A stretch of 64,000 nucleotides of DNA from Klebsiella pneumoniae (GTDB taxonomy: Bacteria; Myxococcota_A; UBA796; SXON01). This document shows, one piece after another, positions 16,154-25,231 of the stretch. Where the stretch lies: contig CAMAWH010000006.1 in assembly GCA_945861635.1 (NCBI GenBank), forward strand, positions 83,692 through 147,691. The letters are read 5' to 3'. A program made the position numbers and the translations under genes. Numbering within the stretch: the first letter of the stretch is position 1; the number at the start of each line of letters is the position of its first letter. Under the pieces are notes generated by a model, which was not told the origin of the DNA, did not search any database, and saw only the letters and a list, made by a program, of their open reading frames with translations.

Positions 16154-19100
16154 GCAGACTCCAACGGGTCAGGGGGGGTGGACTGGGAAAGCAGGCGCTC
16201 GATGGAGGATCGCCCGAAACGGAGAAAAACCGTTGGCGTAACCACGATGTCGAGGAGTGTGGAGGAGAACAGCCCGCCGAGGATGACCTGGGCCACCGGT
16301 GTAAGGATCTCCTTCCCGGGTTGGCCCCCGGCGAGTGCGAGGGGAACGAGGCCGATTCCCGCACACAGGGCCGTCATCGCAACCGGCACGAGGCGTTCCA
16401 AGGACCCACGCACGACCATCTCAGGACCGAACTGCGCGCCCTCATGCTGCACAAGGTGAATATAGTGGGAGAGCATCAGGATGGTGTTGCGAGTGGCGAT
16501 CCCGCAGAGCGTGATGAAGCCCACCAGCGTGGCGACAGACAGCGGTGAGCCCGAAATCCAGATAGCGACGACCGATCCGATGAGCGCCATAGGAATATTG
16601 AGCAGAACCTGCGCGGTCAACGCGTGTGAGCGAAAGTGCGCGAAAAGAACCGCGTACATCCCCGCGAACGACATGAGCGAGAGCAACGCGATGGTCCGAC
16701 TTGCCTCCCGCTGGCTCTTGAACTGCCCGCCAATGTCCACATCGTACCCCTCCGGGAGCTTCACCGTTGCGAGCACCGCCTGAATATCCGCCACCACACT
16801 GCCAATGTCGCGCCCGGCGGTGTTCGCGCTGATTGCAATCCGACGGCGCCCATCCTCGTGGAGCACCTGATTCGGACCGGTGCCCGCCGACACCGAAGCG
16901 AGTTGCCCAAGGGTGACCGTCCGTCCGTCGTCCAGGGTCAGCGGGGCGGTGGCGAGCCTGTCCAGGTCGTCACGGAACGGCGCGGCATATCGAACGAACA
17001 TATCGAGGCTGCGAACGCCGTCAAATACCGTCGCCACGCGCACTCCTCCCAACGCAGCCTCCAACTCACCCGCCAGCCGTCCCGGCGGCACGCCGAAACG
17101 TTTCGCCGCCTCCCGGTCGATCTGTACGCGAACCTCCGGAATCAGCACCTGCCGCTCGATCTGGAGGTCCACGAGCCCGGCGATCGGCACGAACTTCGCC
17201 TGCAATACCGCCGCCTGCTGCCGGAGCACGGCCAAATCCGCGCCAAAAAGCTTGATCGCAATTTGGGCGCGCACGCCGGAGAGCAAATGGTCGAGGCGGT
17301 GGCTGATCGGTTGACCAATGTTTGCCACAACGCCGGGAATTGCCGCCAACGTCGCGCGGACGTCGACCAGCACGTCCGCGCGCGTCCGGCCCCCCTCGTG
17401 GAAGTCCACGTCGATCTCGGTGTAGTGAACGCCCTCTGCGTGTTCGTCCATCTCTGCCCGTCCGGTCCGACGCCCCGTACTTTTCACCTCGGGAATCGTC
17501 AGGAGTTGCGTTTCCGCGAGCGCGCCGATCCGGTTGGATTCGGCGAGACTGGTGCCCGGCGTCGCGAGAAGATTGATCGTGGCGGTACCCTCGTTGAACG
17601 GGGGGAGAAAGCTGGTGCCCAGCAGGGGAACACTGGCCGCCGCGACGAGGACCATCGTTGTCACTGCTGCAATCACGATGCCGGGGCGAGGGAGCGCCCA
17701 GCCAAGTACCCGACGATCCATTGCTTTGAGGACGCGAACCAACCAGCCGTCGGGGTGCTCGATGCGCGCTGTGAGTCCCGGGAGCAAGTACGCGCACATC
17801 ACCGGCGTCACCGTGAGGGACACCACCATCGATGCCAGAATCGACGTGATGTAGGCGATGCCCAGCGGCGCGAACAGTCGGCCTTCCATGCCCGACATCG
17901 CAAACAGCGGGAGGAATACGAGGATCACCAGCACCGTCGAAAAAACGATAGAGCTGCGGACCTCGACGCTCGCATCGAGAATCACCCTCAAAACCGGGCG
18001 TGGTGGGTCCGAGAGCCGATTCTCTCGGAGTCGGCGAAAGACATTCTCCACGTCCACAATCGCGTCGTCCACAAGCTCGCCAATCGCGACGGCAAGTCCA
18101 CCCAGCGTCATCGTATTCACGGTCAGGCCAAAGGCATGCAGCGCGAGCGCCGCGACCAGCATCGACAGCGGGATGGCGGTGAGTGTGATGACCGTGGTGC
18201 GGACGTTCAGCAGGAAGATCACCAACACGAGCGTGACAAGGATGGCGCCATCGCGGAGGGCTTCCTCGACATTGGCAACCGACGCCTCGATGAAGTGGGC
18301 CTGCTGAAACAACGGCACCACCTCGACGCCCGCGGGCAGCCCGCCCCCGAGCGAGGCGAGCGCGCGATCGACCGCCTTCGTGAGGGCGATCGTGTCCGTC
18401 CCCGGCTGCTTCTGGACGGAGAGGATCACCGCGGGACGCCCATTCACCCCCGCATCGCCCCGCATCGGCGCCGTGCCGCGTTTCACATCCGCCAGGTCCG
18501 CAAGGGTGATGGCGGTGCCCCCTCGCGTCGCAACCACGGCCTCTCCGATCGCGACCGGATCGGACGCACGCGCGAGATTACGAACCACGTATTCCTGGCT
18601 TTTTCGGTCCAGGAATCCGCCGTTGGTGCTCCCTTGTGCCCAACGCGCCGCCTCCCGTACGGAATCGAGTGTCAGGCCAAGGCTGGCGAGACGGTCGGGG
18701 TGCACGTTCACCTGCACCTGCTCGACACCGCCCCCAATGTTCATCACCTGAGCGAGCCCAGGAATCGACAAGAGCCGGGGTCGAATCGTCCAGTCGGCGA
18801 GGCTGCGCAACGCCGGACCCGGCACACTCCCATCGGGCGAAACGAGGCCCACGAGCATGATCTCGCCCATGATCGAGCTGACAGGCCCCATCCCGGGGAC
18901 GATACCGGCCGGCATCTGCCCCTGCGCCTGAGTGATACGTTCGGCAACTGTTTGGCGCGCCCGGTAGATGTCCACCGACCAATCGAACTCGACCCAGACC
19001 ACCGAGAGCCCAACCGCGGATTGCGATCGTACGCGCTCCACACCCGGCGCGCCGTTCACCGCCGTTTCCAAAGGACGCGTCACCAGGATCTCGACCTCTT

Positions 19101-19275
19101 CGGGCGAGAGCCCGCCGGCCTCCGTCAAAAGCGTGACGGTAGGACGATTGAGATCGGGAAAGACATCGACCGGCAACTTCACCGCGGTCCAGGCTCCGAA
19201 TCCAAGCACGACCGCGGCAACGACAAGAACGAAAAGTCGATTCCGAACGGAGGCGCCGATGAGTGCGTTGAACAT
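16150..19275 (-). CDS. Heavy-metal efflux RND permease (CzcA/CusA family)
   Basis: The protein is 1041 residues, normal for the HME-RND family. It begins with a first membrane helix (RNRLFVLVVAAVVLGFGAW) and the segment VDVFPDLNRPTVTLLTEAGG. The fourth-helix region carries the proton-relay acids (GELVDDAIVDVENVFRR). The second half repeats the topology, with RQQAAVLQAKF in the porter domain and GGQPGKEILTPVAQVILGG near the end. Such pumps export Cu(I)/Ag(I) or Zn/Co/Cd from the periplasm in a tripartite complex. The adaptor is the next gene upstream; no outer-membrane channel gene is in the cluster. The multicopper oxidase in the same operon favours copper. Confidence 0.93.
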   Translation of the reverse strand: MFNALIGASVRNRLFVLVVAAVVLGFGAWTAVKLPVDVFPDLNRPTVTLLTEAGGLSPEEVEILVTRPLETAVNGAPGVERVRSQSAVGLSVVWVEFDWSVDIYRARQTVAERITQAQGQMPAGIVPGMGPVSSIMGEIMLVGLVSPDGSVPGPALRSLADWTIRPRLLSIPGLAQVMNIGGGVEQVQVNVHPDRLASLGLTLDSVREAARWAQGSTNGGFLDRKSQEYVVRNLARASDPVAIGEAVVATRGGTAITLADLADVKRGTAPMRGDAGVNGRPAVILSVQKQPGTDTIALTKAVDRALASLGGGLPAGVEVVPLFQQAHFIEASVANVEEALRDGAILVTLVLVIFLLNVRTTVITLTAIPLSMLVAALALHAFGLTVNTMTLGGLAVAIGELVDDAIVDVENVFRRLRENRLSDPPRPVLRVILDASVEVRSSIVFSTVLVILVFLPLFAMSGMEGRLFAPLGIAYITSILASMVVSLTVTPVMCAYLLPGLTARIEHPDGWLVRVLKAMDRRVLGWALPRPGIVIAAVTTMVLVAAASVPLLGTSFLPPFNEGTATINLLATPGTSLAESNRIGALAETQLLTIPEVKSTGRRTGRAEMDEHAEGVHYTEIDVDFHEGGRTRADVLVDVRATLAAIPGVVANIGQPISHRLDHLLSGVRAQIAIKLFGADLAVLRQQAAVLQAKFVPIAGLVDLQIERQVLIPEVRVQIDREAAKRFGVPPGRLAGELEAALGGVRVATVFDGVRSLDMFVRYAAPFRDDLDRLATAPLTLDDGRTVTLGQLASVSAGTGPNQVLHEDGRRRIAISANTAGRDIGSVVADIQAVLATVKLPEGYDVDIGGQFKSQREASRTIALLSLMSFAGMYAVLFAHFRSHALTAQVLLNIPMALIGSVVAIWISGSPLSVATLVGFITLCGIATRNTILMLSHYIHLVQHEGAQFGPEMVVRGSLERLVPVAMTALCAGIGLVPLALAGGQPGKEILTPVAQVILGGLFSSTLLDIVVTPTVFLRFGRSSIERLLSQSTPPDPLESA

Positions 19276-19278
19276 TCG

Positions 19279-21036
19279 CTACCGGCCGGCGAGGCTGCGC
19301 AGGGTGTACGTGCCGTCCAGCACCACCCGCTCGCCGACACCCAGACCCGCGATGACGCTCCATTCATCCCCGGAGCGCGCGCCAAGTCTCAGCTCCCTCA
19401 TTTCGAATTGCTCTGGACCCACCTTTACAAAACCGATTGGGATGCCGTTGCTGTCGATGACTGCGGCGTCGGGAACGACCAAAGCATCTCGCGTGGGCCC
19501 CCGCCCAAGCCAAGCCGTACCCGACATCCCGGGGTGGAGGTCGTGGCCCAGCGCATCCACAGCCAGCGTCACTGTCAAGGTTCCCGTGGCGGGGTCGGCC
19601 TCCTGTCCCGCGTCGAGGATCACGGCAGGAAGTGGCACGCCGGGCCATGCAGTCGAGAGCACGCTTGCGACGGACCCCGCGGTGATGCCGGCCGCAAACC
19701 GCTCGGGAACGCGCGCCTCCATCCACAGTCCGGAGGCGTCCACCACCCGAAACAGCGCATCTCCCGCCTGCACCTGATCGCCCGGTCGCGCGAGCGCGGA
19801 GCCAACTCGCCCGGCCACGGGCGCCCGAATGACGACTCCGGAGCCTTCCGCCATGGCAGCCAATGCGGCCTCCGCCTCCGACAGCGTCGTCCGCGCGACA
19901 TACGCGGACTGCTGGCGTTCAAGGCGCTCTCGCTCGGAAATGCCCTCGGAGAGCCGCGCGAGCTGCGCCACGTCACGCTCCGCCAGCGCGACGGCCTTCT
20001 TCGCCTCGGCCACCGCCGTTGCAGCTTGCTGGCGGGATTCCGCTAGCGAGGCGCGATCCGCGCTGCCGACCAACTCGCGCACGACACCGAGGACCTGCCC
20101 GGCATGCACGGCGCTACCCGGTGACGGGAAGCCGGCGGTCGGGGCGCCCAACTCGCCCGCGACGGGCGAGCGCAGTGTGGCGCTCCCGCCGGCGCGCGCC
20201 ACGAACTTGCCGAGCGCCGGCACGCGCTCCTGAAACGTGTCGTGCATGAGGCGCGCGGTGCGCATTCCGATGAGGAATTGGCTCTCCATCGGAAGGTGGA
20301 GCGCGCCCGAAGCGAGCGCTCCGCCTGGGTATGCAGCGCCTGCCGGCCGCGGCGCGTTGCCGGGTTCCCCGGCTGGGGCCGCGGGTGCCGTGTGGCCCTC
20401 TCCCCCGTGCGCCAAGCCTTCCCGCGCTGCAAACATCGCCGCTACCAGCATCGCTGCCGCGCCAACGCCCCGGCGCCGACCGATGGCGTATCCAAGTGCA
20501 ACCGCAAGGAATCCGCCGATCCCGAGTACGCCAACCCCGGCCAGCGCACGCGCCACCTTCATGCCCGCTCCGAGAGTCGCCGCCGGCGCGGTGGCTCCCA
20601 CGAGCAACCCCGTGATCGGAATCACGTCCGAACCTGAGGCTGTCGCGATGATGAGCGCGCCGGCGTACTCCCCCGCCGCGGGGAACGTTGCGGAGCCGAT
20701 GTAGATGCCGGCGGAAGCGACCGGCGATGCCGGAGAGAACGCCATCGTCACGCTCGCGGGGCCCTGAAGCGCCAGTGAGGATGTCGCATCCGCGATGGGC
20801 TCGCTGGTGGCAAAATCGGCGAGCAGGAGCTTCGTCGCCACCGGCGAGCCGGGAGCGCCGTGGTGAACGCGCAACACCGCCTCGAACTGTGCCGACGACG
20901 ACGCCACACTCCCCGTGGTTCCGTCCTCCGTCGCGACCGAGGCGGCGGGCGCGGCGTGGTCCTCCCCGCCGTGGGCCGTTGCGTCGCCGACGAGGAGCGC
21001 GCAGGTGAGCAGTGCGGGGATGAGCAGCGCCGTCAC
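19279..21036 (-). CDS. RND periplasmic adaptor with an extra N-terminal membrane-linked domain
   Basis: At 585 residues the protein is about 200 longer than usual adaptors. Residues 1-22 are a signal peptide followed by AHGGEDHAAPAA; a beta-rich domain (40-150) and a hydrophobic hairpin (about 160-205) come next, then a second AHGGEGHTAPAAP. The adaptor proper starts at about 240: lipoyl-like halves (VAGELGAPTAGFPSPGSAVHAG and IRAPVAGRVGSALARPGDQVQ) flank a coiled-coil, then beta-barrel and membrane-proximal domains end with YTLRSLAGR. It bridges the inner-membrane pump and an outer-membrane channel. GTG 21036 overlaps the regulator stop as GTGA. The extra domain may sense or bind metal. Confidence 0.88.
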   Translation of the reverse strand: MTALLIPALLTCALLVGDATAHGGEDHAAPAASVATEDGTTGSVASSSAQFEAVLRVHHGAPGSPVATKLLLADFATSEPIADATSSLALQGPASVTMAFSPASPVASAGIYIGSATFPAAGEYAGALIIATASGSDVIPITGLLVGATAPAATLGAGMKVARALAGVGVLGIGGFLAVALGYAIGRRRGVGAAAMLVAAMFAAREGLAHGGEGHTAPAAPAGEPGNAPRPAGAAYPGGALASGALHLPMESQFLIGMRTARLMHDTFQERVPALGKFVARAGGSATLRSPVAGELGAPTAGFPSPGSAVHAGQVLGVVRELVGSADRASLAESRQQAATAVAEAKKAVALAERDVAQLARLSEGISERERLERQQSAYVARTTLSEAEAALAAMAEGSGVVIRAPVAGRVGSALARPGDQVQAGDALFRVVDASGLWMEARVPERFAAGITAGSVASVLSTAWPGVPLPAVILDAGQEADPATGTLTVTLAVDALGHDLHPGMSGTAWLGRGPTRDALVVPDAAVIDSNGIPIGFVKVGPEQFEMRELRLGARSGDEWSVIAGLGVGERVVLDGTYTLRSLAGR

Positions 21037-22343
21037 GAACGAAACCGCGCAGGGTCAACGCCGTGTTTCTTCAACAATCGGTGGAGCGTCTCGCGTTCTA
21101 CACCGGCTTCCACGGCCGCGCGCGTGACGTTGCCGCTGGCGCTGCGGAGAACGCCAACAAGGTAGTCGCGGCCGGAAGCGTCCGCGCCGCGCTCCACGGC
21201 CGCTCGATAGGTGCCGGCGGGGGCAGCGGGAGCGACGCCCCGAAGCGTCTCGGGCAGGTGCTCGACGTCGATGGTATCGCCTTCAGCGGCCGCTGCAGCC
21301 TGCTCGATGGCGTGACGCAGCTCACGGACGTTGCCGGGCCAGGCGCCCGACTCCAGCGCGGCCAGGGCATCGGGGGCGAGTCGGCGGGCCGTTGTCCCGA
21401 AGCGGACCCCGGCAAGGTGAAGGAAGCGCGCGGCGAGCAGCGCGATGTCCTCTGCCCGCTCGCGCAGTGGCGGCAGGCGGAGGCTGACGACGTTGAGCCA
21501 GAAATAGAGGTCGCGGCGGAATCCCCCCTCGCCCACGAGTTTCTCCAATTCGCGGGGGGTCGCGGCAATGACGCGCGGCCGCCGTTCTCCTGTTCCGTCA
21601 TCATCCCCCAGCGCGCGCATCAGCTTCGCCTGCAGGGTGGACGGAAGATCGCCGACATCGTCCAAAAACAGCGTACCGGCGGCACCGTTGCGGGCTCCGC
21701 CGAACAGACCCGCTCGCCCAAACAACTCCGCGTCCAGCCACGTCTCTGAGACGCCCCCGCAGCTCAGCGCGACGAAGGGGCCCTCCCCCCGAACCTTGTG
21801 TATCTCCCGCGCCGCGATCTCCTTTCCGCTCCCCGGCTCGCCCGTCAACACAACCGGCGCCGGCAGTCGGCCGGCACGTTCGATGCGCCGGCGCACCTCC
21901 GCTGCAGCGGGCGAGCGGCCGATGAACCCGCTTTCTCCAGCCTCAACGAGCGCTTGTAACTCCCGCGTGCGTCGGACGAGCGCATAGCGATCGGCGGCCC
22001 GCGCGGCGATGCGAACGAGGTCGTCGGGATCGATGGGCTTGGAAAGATAATCGTAGGCCCCAGCCTTCAACGCTGCGACCGCTGCGGGAACCTCGGCGTA
22101 CGCCGTCATCATCACGACTTCGGGGGGTGCATCCAGAGATCGGGCGGCGGCCAGGACCTCCATGCCATCCGCGCCGGGCAAGCGAACGTCCGTGACGACG
22201 ACGGCGTAGCCCTCCTCACGGAGACGCTGCACCGCAATCGCACCGTCCCCCACGGCATCCACCTCGAAACGCGACGATAGCGCCTGGGCAAGGAGGACCC
22301 GGAGGTTCTCGCGATCCTCGACGAGCAGAAGGCGGTCAGGCAT
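21033..22343 (-). CDS. NtrC-type response regulator with altered sigma-54 contact loop
   Basis: The 436-residue protein has a receiver domain (phospho-acceptor D52 in VVTDVRLPGADG), an AAA+ domain and a C-terminal Fis-type helix-turn-helix (AAVEAGVERETLHRLLKKHG). Walker A is GEPGSGKE. The GAFTGA loop, which contacts sigma-54, is shortened and reads GLFGGA within ELFGRAGLFGGARNG, about nine residues shorter than in NtrC. Walker B reads LFLDDVGD rather than DEIG. ATG 22343 has a GGGGGA tract upstream and overlaps the kinase gene by eight bases. It should respond to the adjacent kinase and control this metal operon, but by a route that may not use sigma-54. Confidence 0.9.
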   Translation of the reverse strand: MPDRLLLVEDRENLRVLLAQALSSRFEVDAVGDGAIAVQRLREEGYAVVVTDVRLPGADGMEVLAAARSLDAPPEVVMMTAYAEVPAAVAALKAGAYDYLSKPIDPDDLVRIAARAADRYALVRRTRELQALVEAGESGFIGRSPAAAEVRRRIERAGRLPAPVVLTGEPGSGKEIAAREIHKVRGEGPFVALSCGGVSETWLDAELFGRAGLFGGARNGAAGTLFLDDVGDLPSTLQAKLMRALGDDDGTGERRPRVIAATPRELEKLVGEGGFRRDLYFWLNVVSLRLPPLRERAEDIALLAARFLHLAGVRFGTTARRLAPDALAALESGAWPGNVRELRHAIEQAAAAAEGDTIDVEHLPETLRGVAPAAPAGTYRAAVERGADASGRDYLVGVLRSASGNVTRAAVEAGVERETLHRLLKKHGVDPARFRS

Positions 22344-23736
22344 GGAGTCCCCCGACCGTCCAAACGGCGATCGTGCCACCGTCGGCACAATCCCGGTGCG
22401 TGAGATCGCCGCCGTGCGCGCGGGCGATTCGCTGGCACACCGCGAGTCCGAGCCCGGTTCCTTCGGGCCTACCGGTGACAAACGGCTCATAGAGCCGCGC
22501 CCGCACGCGATCAGGGATGCCGGTGCCGTGGTCGCGCACTTCGACGAGCGGTCCCGATCTCACGACGATTTCGATGGTGCTACCTGCCGGTGATGCATCA
22601 ATCGCATTTCGAAGCAGGTTGTCGAACACCTGCCGAACGGCCGACGGCGAGGCCACGGTGCTCACGTCGGGATCGGCATCGACCGAAATTCGCACGTCGT
22701 GCAGGTCGGCTGTGGGCAGGAGGCGTGCCGCAGCCGACGTGGCCGCAGCACCCAGATCGACCGACTCCGCGGGCTCCTCTCCCGGGCGCGCAAAGCCGAG
22801 AAGCCCCTGCACCACACGGCGAGCGTGTTCCGCTTCCGCACGCGAAGCCGCGACGCTTGGCGCCCGCATCGCTGGATCGGCGAGAATGACGGCGAGCGGA
22901 TTCATCAGCTCGTGCGCCACCGCTCCGCTCATCTGTCCGAGCGCGGCCAACCGTTCGACCTCCACCTGCCGGCGCTCGGCAGCGCGCACAGCCGCAACCA
23001 TGTGGTTGAAACCACGGCCCAACTCGCCAAGCTCGTCGTCTCCTTCGGGTGCGCTTAGCAACGAACTACCTTCTCCAAATGCGGCGGCGGCGGAACGAAG
23101 GCCCCGCACCGGAGTGAGGATGGAACCCGCCAGCCGGCGTGCGACTACCACCCCGAGGAGCGCGCCGCCGACCGTGAGCATGGCGACGACCAGCCACGCA
23201 CGCTGCGTCGCCGCCGCGATTCTTGTGCGCTCCCCCGCCTGCGCATCATCCAACTGCGACGCCACCGCCTGAATGCGCGCCTCGACGACTCCGGCGCGGC
23301 GCTCGGCCTCCCGGTGCACGACCACCGCGTCGGCCTGATCAAGCGCTCCGGATTTCAAAAGCGGATGTACTTCCGTAGAAAACCAGAGATTCGACTCCGC
23401 GATGGCCACCCGAATCGCCTCGACGTCAGCCCCCGATGGGAGGGGAAGGGAGTGCACGGCCGCGAGGCGCGCGTCCACTTCACCTTCACGTGCGCCGAGG
23501 TGATCGAGGTGGCCGGTTCCACGCTCGATCAGCGTGTGCGCTTCGTGCACATAGACGTCACGGGTGGCCGTCGCCAGATCCATCAGGGCCTCGCGCTGGG
23601 CAGCGATGGCCTCCTCGGCCAAGACCGCCCTCCGCACCTCTCCCCAACTCGCGAAACCAAGTACGGTCCCCGCCACCTGCAGGCCGATCAGGAACCCGGA
23701 GGCGGCATAAATGCGGCGGCGAAGCGTCGCCATCAC
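22336..23736 (-). CDS. Sensor histidine kinase of the metal operon
   Basis: The 466-residue protein has an N-terminal membrane helix (AASGFLIGLQVAGTVLGFA), a helical periplasmic domain of about 140 residues, a second helix (WLVVAMLTVGGALLGVVVA), a HAMP segment, and the kinase core. The phospho-acceptor is H275 in GAVAHELMNPL. ATP-binding boxes are NLLRNAIDAS, VRDHGTGIP and GTGLGLAVCQRIARAHGG. The GTG start (23736) or the following ATG (23733) overlaps the multicopper oxidase stop. By family the sensor domain responds to a periplasmic signal; operon context suggests copper or silver. No obvious His/Met cluster is visible in the sensor domain. Confidence 0.92.
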   Translation of the reverse strand: MMATLRRRIYAASGFLIGLQVAGTVLGFASWGEVRRAVLAEEAIAAQREALMDLATATRDVYVHEAHTLIERGTGHLDHLGAREGEVDARLAAVHSLPLPSGADVEAIRVAIAESNLWFSTEVHPLLKSGALDQADAVVVHREAERRAGVVEARIQAVASQLDDAQAGERTRIAAATQRAWLVVAMLTVGGALLGVVVARRLAGSILTPVRGLRSAAAAFGEGSSLLSAPEGDDELGELGRGFNHMVAAVRAAERRQVEVERLAALGQMSGAVAHELMNPLAVILADPAMRAPSVAASRAEAEHARRVVQGLLGFARPGEEPAESVDLGAAATSAAARLLPTADLHDVRISVDADPDVSTVASPSAVRQVFDNLLRNAIDASPAGSTIEIVVRSGPLVEVRDHGTGIPDRVRARLYEPFVTGRPEGTGLGLAVCQRIARAHGGDLTHRDCADGGTIAVWTVGGLHA

Positions 23737-25160
23737 TCCACCATCATCTCACCCATCATCCCATCCTCAGCATGCTCAAGGATGTGGCAGTGATACATCC
23801 AATCGCCCGGATTCGACAGGTCACTTACGACGGTGACAGTGCTGCGCGGCGGGATGTCAAAAGTATCCTTCCACCCCTGTGGCATCGACGGCGCCTCACC
23901 GTTGATGGTCACGATCTGAAAATTGTTCCCATGGATGTGGAAGGGATGATGCATCTCGGATTTGTTTTCGATCTCAAACGTGGTGTCGACGTTGCCCGCC
24001 GTCATCACAAGGGGCACGTTCGGCCACGCCTCCCCGTCGATCGTCACCGTGCCGCCCATCATGTCCTCCTCGAGAACCCAGTGGTGGCCAAGCGTTTCCG
24101 TCGGCGCGCTCCATGGCATCGCGTCCACCACCGGCTGGACCCATGGTTTTCCCGCCACGCTACCCTCGCCGAATACGAACGTTAGAACCGGATTGTCCCC
24201 CTCACCGAGCGGGTCGAATTCGATCATGTCGCCCCCCTGTTCGTGCAGTTGAAAGCGCCCGTTCATGAGTCGCATTTCATCCCCCGGCGAGCCCGTCGCC
24301 GTGAAGGTCACCATGTAGCGTTCGCCCGGCGTGATCACGAGATGATCGACCGCGTAGGGTTGGGGGAGGAAGCCGTCGTCCGTGGCTACGACCTGCAGCT
24401 GTTGGCCCTCGACAAATACATCCCAGTAGCGCGCGTTGGACGGGTTCACCAAGCGCAGAAGGACCGTTTCTCCTGCGGTAATACCGATACGTCGATCCGC
24501 CTGCGCATTGGCCAGGAGCACGTTTCCGAGCCGTCCCATCAGTTGCATCATGTCGGTGTCCGGGGGGGCGACCTGTTGGGTGTCCTCGTCGAGCAAGATG
24601 TCGTCGAGCATGAGCGGCAGATCGCAGTCCGCAGCGCCCTCGTCCGGCGCGTGGACGATGATCGGCCCGTACAACCCCCGCTCCATCAGCCGCGCCCCCT
24701 CAATATGCGGGTGGTACCAGTAGAATCCCGCATCCGGGACCGTGAACAAGTAGTCGAAGCTCTCTCCCGGCTGAACCGGATTCATCATCTGCATCCCGCC
24801 GTCCATGTCGGAATCGAGCCGGATGCCGTGCCAATGAATCGTGAGCGGTTCAGCAATGTCGTTCGTGAAGTGGGCGAGCACCGTATCGCCGACGTTGGCC
24901 TCGATCAGCGGGCCGGGAACGCCGCCTTCGTAGGCAACACCCTCGATCAGCGCAACGCCCGTACCGGGGTCCCAAGCCAACGCCGAGGCCGTGAGATTGA
25001 CCTCCACCACGGCGTCCGTTCCGTCAAGGTCGGCGGCGGGTGTGTAGCCGCAGGTCTCGACGTCCGGCACCGCGGTATCGCCGTCATCGACGGTATCCTG
25101 GGCGACGCGCGTGCCGGAGGATGTGCACGACGCGAGGAGGAAGGCCGAAAAACATCGCAT
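23733..25160 (-). CDS. Multicopper oxidase lipoprotein (CueO/CopA/laccase family)
   Basis: The 475-residue product starts at ATG 25160, with GGAG five bases upstream, and has a very short lipoprotein signal (MRCFSAFLLASC). All four copper-ligand motifs are present in order: HWHG near 110, WYHPH near 155, HPFHIHG near 405 and HCHILEH near the C-terminus. The axial ligand position after HCHILEH is not obviously Met. CueO-type enzymes oxidise Cu(I) to the less toxic Cu(II) in the periplasm. A Met-rich patch occurs at DMDGGMQMM and the protein ends with EDGMMGEMMVE. It is membrane-anchored rather than soluble. Confidence 0.93.
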   Translation of the reverse strand: MRCFSAFLLASCTSSGTRVAQDTVDDGDTAVPDVETCGYTPAADLDGTDAVVEVNLTASALAWDPGTGVALIEGVAYEGGVPGPLIEANVGDTVLAHFTNDIAEPLTIHWHGIRLDSDMDGGMQMMNPVQPGESFDYLFTVPDAGFYWYHPHIEGARLMERGLYGPIIVHAPDEGAADCDLPLMLDDILLDEDTQQVAPPDTDMMQLMGRLGNVLLANAQADRRIGITAGETVLLRLVNPSNARYWDVFVEGQQLQVVATDDGFLPQPYAVDHLVITPGERYMVTFTATGSPGDEMRLMNGRFQLHEQGGDMIEFDPLGEGDNPVLTFVFGEGSVAGKPWVQPVVDAMPWSAPTETLGHHWVLEEDMMGGTVTIDGEAWPNVPLVMTAGNVDTTFEIENKSEMHHPFHIHGNNFQIVTINGEAPSMPQGWKDTFDIPPRSTVTVVSDLSNPGDWMYHCHILEHAEDGMMGEMMVE

Positions 25161-25231
25161 GGGGACTCCATGTAGGGCGATCTGGCAGAACGACCATTGT
25201 GACCGTTTCGGCGACAGGGCGATGCACGGCG

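Noticed and set aside
16636..20046. A 1136-codon plus-strand frame opposite the RND pump and adaptor genes
   Set aside because: It is antisense to two strongly recognisable genes; its translation is low-complexity Arg/His-rich without motifs, as expected from GC-rich third-position bias.
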